The translations under genes and the position numbers were made by a program. Shown here in pieces: positions 44,049 to 47,754 of a stretch of 47,754 nucleotides of DNA. This DNA comes from CAYNRG01 sp964399545 (GTDB lineage Bacteria > Bacillota_I > Bacilli_A > Erysipelotrichales > Erysipelotrichaceae). Below the pieces are notes generated by a model. That model searched no databases and was not told the DNA's origin. It saw nothing but the letters and a program-made list of their open reading frames with translations. The stretch lies in the NCBI GenBank assembly GCA_964399545.1, contig CAYNRG010000009.1, positions 1 to 47,754 on the forward strand, given 5' to 3'. Within the stretch, counting starts at the first letter, position 1. Every line of letters starts with the position of its first letter.

Positions 44049-44894
44049 TCAAACACGATAACCGAAACTAAATCCTTCACCATGAACTTCTGTTGCATCA
44101 TTTGTAATAATAAAAGCTTTTTTATCAATTTCATTAATTAAATCAATTAATTTGGGATATTCATTTTGTGCCACTGCAACAAGAATGACCTTCTTTTCTT
44201 CTTGAGTATAACCACCCTGTGCTGACAAAATTGTTGTTCCACGATTTAAAACCTCATGAATCCGATTTGAAATCAATTCATAACTATCTGAGATAATTTG
44301 GATAGACTTTGACTGTTGACCACCGAAAGTAAGAACTTTATCAATGGCGAATGATGTTGCAAAAACAGAAACAAATCCAATTAATACACTTTGCAAATCA
44401 TATAACCATAAGCCAAACATTACCGTTATGATATCCACAATAAGAATCAAAGAGGCTATGGGAATATGGGTGTATTTATGAATAATTAGAGGTGGAATGT
44501 CCATTCCGCCTGTACTTGCTCCTGAGCGAATTACTAAACCAATTCCAAGTCCAGCCATGAGCCCTCCATACAGCGAAGCTAATAGAGGATCAATTTCTGA
44601 TGGTTGAACCATCATAGTTACCATCGTTAAAACAAGCGGATAAATAAACGAGCTAATTCCTGTCTGAATAGCAAATTTCTTTCCTAAAAAAGCCCAACCA
44701 ACAAAGAAAAGACCAATAACTAAAGCATTAGCAATCATCTCCGCTGGAACATCAACAAACACACGAATTAAAACAGCAATTCCCGCAACCCCTCCTGAAA
44801 GAATGTTGTATGGAATTAAAAAGAACCCTACAGCAAATGATAATAAAACATTCCCTATAATAATGAAGATTAAGTTGCGCATCGATCTTTTCAT
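44049..44894 (-). CDS. YitT family membrane protein (DUF161-DUF2179)
   Basis: The ATG at 44892-44894 follows AGGAGGAGAAGT and gives 281 residues. The N-terminal two thirds have five to six membrane helices, with GNVLLSFAVGFFLIPYNILSGG and SGASTGGMDIPPLI as family landmarks. The C-terminal DUF2179 domain (about 205-281) ends DATEVHGEGFSFGYRV. The function of this widespread family is unresolved. It lies 35 bases upstream of ftsE and probably shares its transcript. Confidence 0.9.
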   Translation of the reverse strand: MKRSMRNLIFIIIGNVLLSFAVGFFLIPYNILSGGVAGIAVLIRVFVDVPAEMIANALVIGLFFVGWAFLGKKFAIQTGISSFIYPLVLTMVTMMVQPSEIDPLLASLYGGLMAGLGIGLVIRSGASTGGMDIPPLIIHKYTHIPIASLILIVDIITVMFGLWLYDLQSVLIGFVSVFATSFAIDKVLTFGGQQSKSIQIISDSYELISNRIHEVLNRGTTILSAQGGYTQEEKKVILVAVAQNEYPKLIDLINEIDKKAFIITNDATEVHGEGFSFGYRV

Positions 44895-45040
44895 ACTTCT
44901 CCTCCTAACTTTATACATCACTTATGATATAGTATCACAAAAGAGCCCCTTATGAAAACTAGAGAAAACAAAAATATATGTCCTGCCCCTTTCAAAACAC
45001 ACCCCATATAGATGGGTTGTTTATGTACTCTTCATTTTCA

Positions 45041-45070
45041 TTGCTTTTTCCTTGATTATTCTGTTAGAAT
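45041..45070 (+). promoter_or_regulatory. Promoter of the 546-residue membrane protein gene
   Basis: TTGCTT (45041-45046), an 18-bp spacer and extended TGTTAGAAT (hexamer 45065-45070) precede the gene. A CACTT/AAGTG palindrome lies in the leader at about 45089-45100. Confidence 0.55.
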
Positions 45071-45132
45071 GGAATCAGACAACCTTCACTTTTAAGTGAT
45101 ATTAATTTTGTTATAGAAAGAAGGAGCTCTTT

Positions 45133-46773
45133 ATGAAAAATAAAACTTACCTAATTGCCTCTATTATCTTTGTTTCTCTATCTGGAGTTGGGTTTTATCT
45201 CACACTTCCAGCCATTAATATCCAATCATCGCAATTTTTAATTTCTTTTGGATCTATTCTATTTATTTGTTACATTATTATTACTGGTGGAACTCTTCTT
45301 GTTCGCCCAAACTTAAAAACAGTAAAAGAAGCCTCTATTCCTGTTTTTATTGTAAGTATTATGTTTCTTATAGGTATGGTTGGCCTTGTAATTTTCTCAC
45401 CTATTTTTAGTAGTAATCGCTATGCAGCTAGAATTGACGTATCTCCTAGTAACTTTAGTGAAGATATTACCCCGGTCGACTTAGACAATCTCCCACTTTT
45501 AGATAAAGAAAGCACACAAAAAGTAGGAGATCGTGTAATGGGTCAACTACCTGAGTTAATCTCCCAATTTGAAGTTTCTGATCAATATACTCAAATCAGC
45601 TACCAAGGTCGATTGGTTCGTGTTACTCCACTTGAATACAACGGATTCTTTAAGTGGCTTGGAAATAACAATGAAGGTTCTCCAGGATATATCCTTGTGG
45701 ATAGCACAACCGGAGAAGCAAACTTAGTCAAATTGGAAAAAGGGATGAAATATTTAGAAAGCTCTTTCTTCAATGATAACCTATCTCGTAAAATTAGATT
45801 CCAATTTCCAACAGAAATTTTAGCTCCATCTGTCTTTGAAATCGATGATACGGGCGCTCCTTATTTCATCACACCTGTTTTAAAAGTCACCTGGGTTGAT
45901 TTATTACCTGATGTAAAAGGAACCATCTTAACTGATCCTGTTACAGGAAAATCAACTTATTATGATGTTGCTGATGTTCCAGGTTGGGTGGATCATGTTT
46001 ATCCAAGTAATTTAATCTTAAATCAAATCAATGACTGGGGTTCTTACCAAGATGGATGGTTGAATAGCTTTACTAGTCAAAAGAATGTTCGAAAATCAAC
46101 GAGCGGCTATACATACCTCGCTGAAGGTGATGACATTTATATTTACACCGGAATCACTTCTGCTGCTACAGATGAATCAAACATTGGATTTATCCTAACA
46201 AATCTACGCACCAAAGAAACACATTTTTACGCAGTTCCTGGCGCAGAGGAATTCAGTGCTATGAATTCTGCTCAAGGAGCTGTCCAAGAAAAACGCTACT
46301 CTTCAACATTCCCATTATTAATTAATTTAAATGGTCGTCCTACTTACCTCTCTTCATTAAAGGATGCAGCTGGTCTTGTAAAGGCCTATGCCTTCGTAGA
46401 TGTTGAAGATTATCAAAAAGTTAAGGTCTCTGACAGTAGTCTAGGATTAGATTCCGCTGCAAATGCTTACCTGCAAATGTTAGGAAATGAATCTACACTG
46501 AACCCAGAAGACGCAACTGAAGTTTCAGGAATCATCTCTTCAATCGAAAGCGTTGTACTGGAAGGAAGCTCTTATTTTTATCTAACTCTAGATTCAGATA
46601 AAACTATCTTCAAGGCACCTCTTATCATGGATGATCGATTACCATTCTTAAGTCCTGGAACAACTATAACGTTCACGCATACCAACAATATTATTCTATC
46701 TATTGAGTCCATGTCGATTCCTCTAGCTGAGCAAACGCCTGTCCCTGCTCCATCCGAAGAACCGCAAGAATAA
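45133..46773 (+). CDS. Large membrane protein with an extracellular domain, function unknown
   Basis: This 546-residue protein starts behind AAGGAG. Three hydrophobic helices (about 6-28, 36-57 and 68-92) are followed by a long outward region (about 95-546). That region contains paired segments such as GYILVDSTTGEANLVKL and GTILTDPVTGKSTYYDVAD, which look like PepSY-type strand-turn repeats (weak inference). It ends in a Pro/Glu-rich tail (TPVPAPSEEPQE). No catalytic motif is recognised. It is a single gene, divergent from yitT and followed by an IS-derived element. Confidence 0.75.
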   Translation: MKNKTYLIASIIFVSLSGVGFYLTLPAINIQSSQFLISFGSILFICYIIITGGTLLVRPNLKTVKEASIPVFIVSIMFLIGMVGLVIFSPIFSSNRYAARIDVSPSNFSEDITPVDLDNLPLLDKESTQKVGDRVMGQLPELISQFEVSDQYTQISYQGRLVRVTPLEYNGFFKWLGNNNEGSPGYILVDSTTGEANLVKLEKGMKYLESSFFNDNLSRKIRFQFPTEILAPSVFEIDDTGAPYFITPVLKVTWVDLLPDVKGTILTDPVTGKSTYYDVADVPGWVDHVYPSNLILNQINDWGSYQDGWLNSFTSQKNVRKSTSGYTYLAEGDDIYIYTGITSAATDESNIGFILTNLRTKETHFYAVPGAEEFSAMNSAQGAVQEKRYSSTFPLLINLNGRPTYLSSLKDAAGLVKAYAFVDVEDYQKVKVSDSSLGLDSAANAYLQMLGNESTLNPEDATEVSGIISSIESVVLEGSSYFYLTLDSDKTIFKAPLIMDDRLPFLSPGTTITFTHTNNIILSIESMSIPLAEQTPVPAPSEEPQE

Positions 46774-46808
46774 TTTCCACTTTAGAAAAACTTAGACTGT
46801 TGATAACT

Positions 46809-47525
46809 GATGTGCACCCTGTCAAGTAGACAGTTGAAATATCTAAAATTCAATATAGACGATTTATCAATTAAGATAGATCGTCTTTTCTTATATGATG
46901 ATGCTTGGTTGTTGTTTCTGTTGTAAATATCTTTTATACTCTTCTATCTTTTTATTCTTTAGAATTTCATACTGAATGGGTTCGGAAGTTCTCATTGCAA
47001 CTTCACGAACTTGGATGGGTGTTTGTATATTAAATCTAGATTGAAATCTCTCATTGTTATAAAAACCTACATACTTCATGATGGCTTTCTTGAGTTCTTG
47101 AAACGTAAGATATTGGTTTAAGTCCTCCATTTCTGATTTAATAATTCCCCATAATCCTTCCATGGGTCCATTATCAATGCAACACCCAACCCGAGACATG
47201 CTTTGAGTAATGCCTTGCTTGTCTAACTTCGCTTTAAACACTTTACTAGTATATTGAAAACCGCGGTCACTATGAAACATTGGCTTGGCTTTAGGATTTG
47301 CTTTAATAGCTTTCTCATAAGTATCAAAAAAAGTTTGTTATTATTTCTGTTACGGATATGCACAGCCACGATACTTCGATCATATAAGTCCATGATGATG
47401 CTTAAATAAAGCTTTTTCTTTTTGCTCAGGTGTAAATAGGCTTTTTCTTCTCATAAGAAAAGATCCCTCCTTTCGCAGACACAACTTTATATATTTTAGT
47501 TGTCTACTCTAGGGGGATCATATCA
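46809..47525 (-). mobile_element. Internally deleted IS3-family element with terminal inverted repeats
   Basis: The left end begins TGATGTGCACCC at 46809. The right end, read on the minus strand from 47525, begins TGATATGATCCCC. They share TGAT-TG--CCC, AGTAGACA and AAATAT blocks in register. TAAC flanks both sides (46805-46808 and 47526-47529), a likely 4-bp target duplication. The 717-bp length is about half that of a normal IS3 element. OrfA starts (MRRKSLFTPEQKEKALFKHH) and then jumps directly into OrfB, so a central part is deleted. Confidence 0.82.
46891..47280 (-). pseudogene. C-terminal part of IS3-family transposase OrfB (rve domain)
   Basis: The 129-residue open part reads MFHSDRGFQYTSKVFKAKLD and ...NGPMEGLWGIIKSEM, then ...GFYNNERFQSRFNIQTPIQ. 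This includes the second Asp and Glu of the DDE integrase core and the usual IS3 tail. Upstream, in another frame (about 47281-47395), DLYDRSIVAVHIRNRNNNK continues into it, so a frameshift near 47335 also interrupts OrfB. The first catalytic Asp region is missing. It cannot act on its own. Confidence 0.85.
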
Positions 47526-47597
47526 TAACCATCACCAGTCTTTTTTAATATCTTTTAAAGAGCACTCCTATCCAATGTAATCCATACTTCCTAATAT

Positions 47598-47627
47598 AAA
47601 AAGTTGGTAAACAAAAGTTCACCAACT
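47598..47627 (-). terminator. Terminator near the right edge, minus strand
   Basis: A perfect 7-bp stem (47602-47608 with 47621-47627) is followed on the minus strand by a T run (47598-47602). It suggests that a minus-strand gene ends just to the right. Confidence 0.6.
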
Positions 47628-47646
47628 CTAATGAGATGAATGTCTA

Positions 47647-47754
47647 TCAATCATCTCCTTTTATTTCTTTACTACTTCCTATCAAGCCGTATGTTTTATC
47701 TTCCTGTATTTGGAATAGGGAATTCAAGATCACAATATTTTGGATAAATATCTC
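47647..47754 (-). CDS. Possible C-terminal end of a gene cut by the right edge
   Basis: A minus-strand frame is open from the edge for 35 codons and stops at 47647, about 20 bp before the terminator. The fragment (…EDKTYGLIGSSKEIKGDD) is too short to identify. A second frame is open for the first 18 codons, so the choice is uncertain. Confidence 0.3.
   Translation of the reverse strand, partial: EIFIQNIVILNSLFQIQEDKTYGLIGSSKEIKGDD

Overview
The window is low-GC, gene-dense DNA typical of the Bacillota. Support includes strong AGGAGG ribosome-binding sites, extended -10 promoters, CCA-encoding tRNA genes, a type III pantothenate kinase beside an ECF pantothenate-type transporter, an FtsEX/M23/S41 cell-wall module and a YitT membrane protein. 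An Erysipelotrichia-like or related low-GC lineage fits best. That placement is inference, because no rRNA or other species marker is present.

Layout. (1) 1-6005: the first 2,001 codons of a giant secreted protein on the minus strand, cut by the left edge. It has a propeller-like N-terminal region and then seven ~170-residue Ig-like modules. (2) 6163-7573: a Cys-type glutathione peroxidase and a six-gene tRNA array (Val-Thr-Tyr-Gln-Lys-Gly) with its own promoter and terminator. (3) 7742-12750: alanine racemase with a small membrane protein, a YfcE-type phosphodiesterase, and a coenzyme A operon (ECF S component, coaBC, coaX). (4) 12818-15193: an aminotransferase with its Lrp/AsnC regulator, and a GNAT acetyltransferase. 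(5) 15230-15880: a decayed IS3-family element. (6) 15898-21765: a PASTA protein/FtsX-type permease/ATPase operon behind uvrB, with a 195-bp tandem duplication that creates a chimeric small ORF. (7) 21883-25282: a membrane-anchored thermonuclease, galE, a PTS-type EIIC protein and tag. (8) 25787-31246: the most unusual region. A lipoprotein and a secreted permuted-papain-like hydrolase sit beside an ABC exporter of the bacteriocin-associated type and a small secreted protein. Two promoter regions in the cluster are about 80% identical, so the two halves are probably co-regulated. (9) 31430-33257: a frameshifted HTH gene, a degenerate tRNA-Arg-like fragment, tRNA-Leu, a second GNAT gene and a solitary IS end. 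(10) 33338-39303: a TPR-like membrane protein and a complete liv branched-chain amino-acid ABC operon (livKHMGF) ending in a CBS-ACT protein. (11) 39402-44894: yitT-ftsE-ftsX-M23-S41. (12) 45041-47754: a 546-residue membrane protein of unknown function, an internally deleted IS3-family element with inverted repeats and a 4-bp target duplication, and possibly the end of another gene.

The strongest candidate for an undescribed system is 25.8-31.4 kb. Three likely single-base changes in A runs occur within 2 kb there (about 29738, 31233 and 31664). None was noticed in the rest of the window, so the cluster is either decaying or locally mis-sequenced.

Many upstream-most in-frame starts lie inside the ribosome-binding site. 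Where this is clear, a downstream ATG is used and the reason is given.
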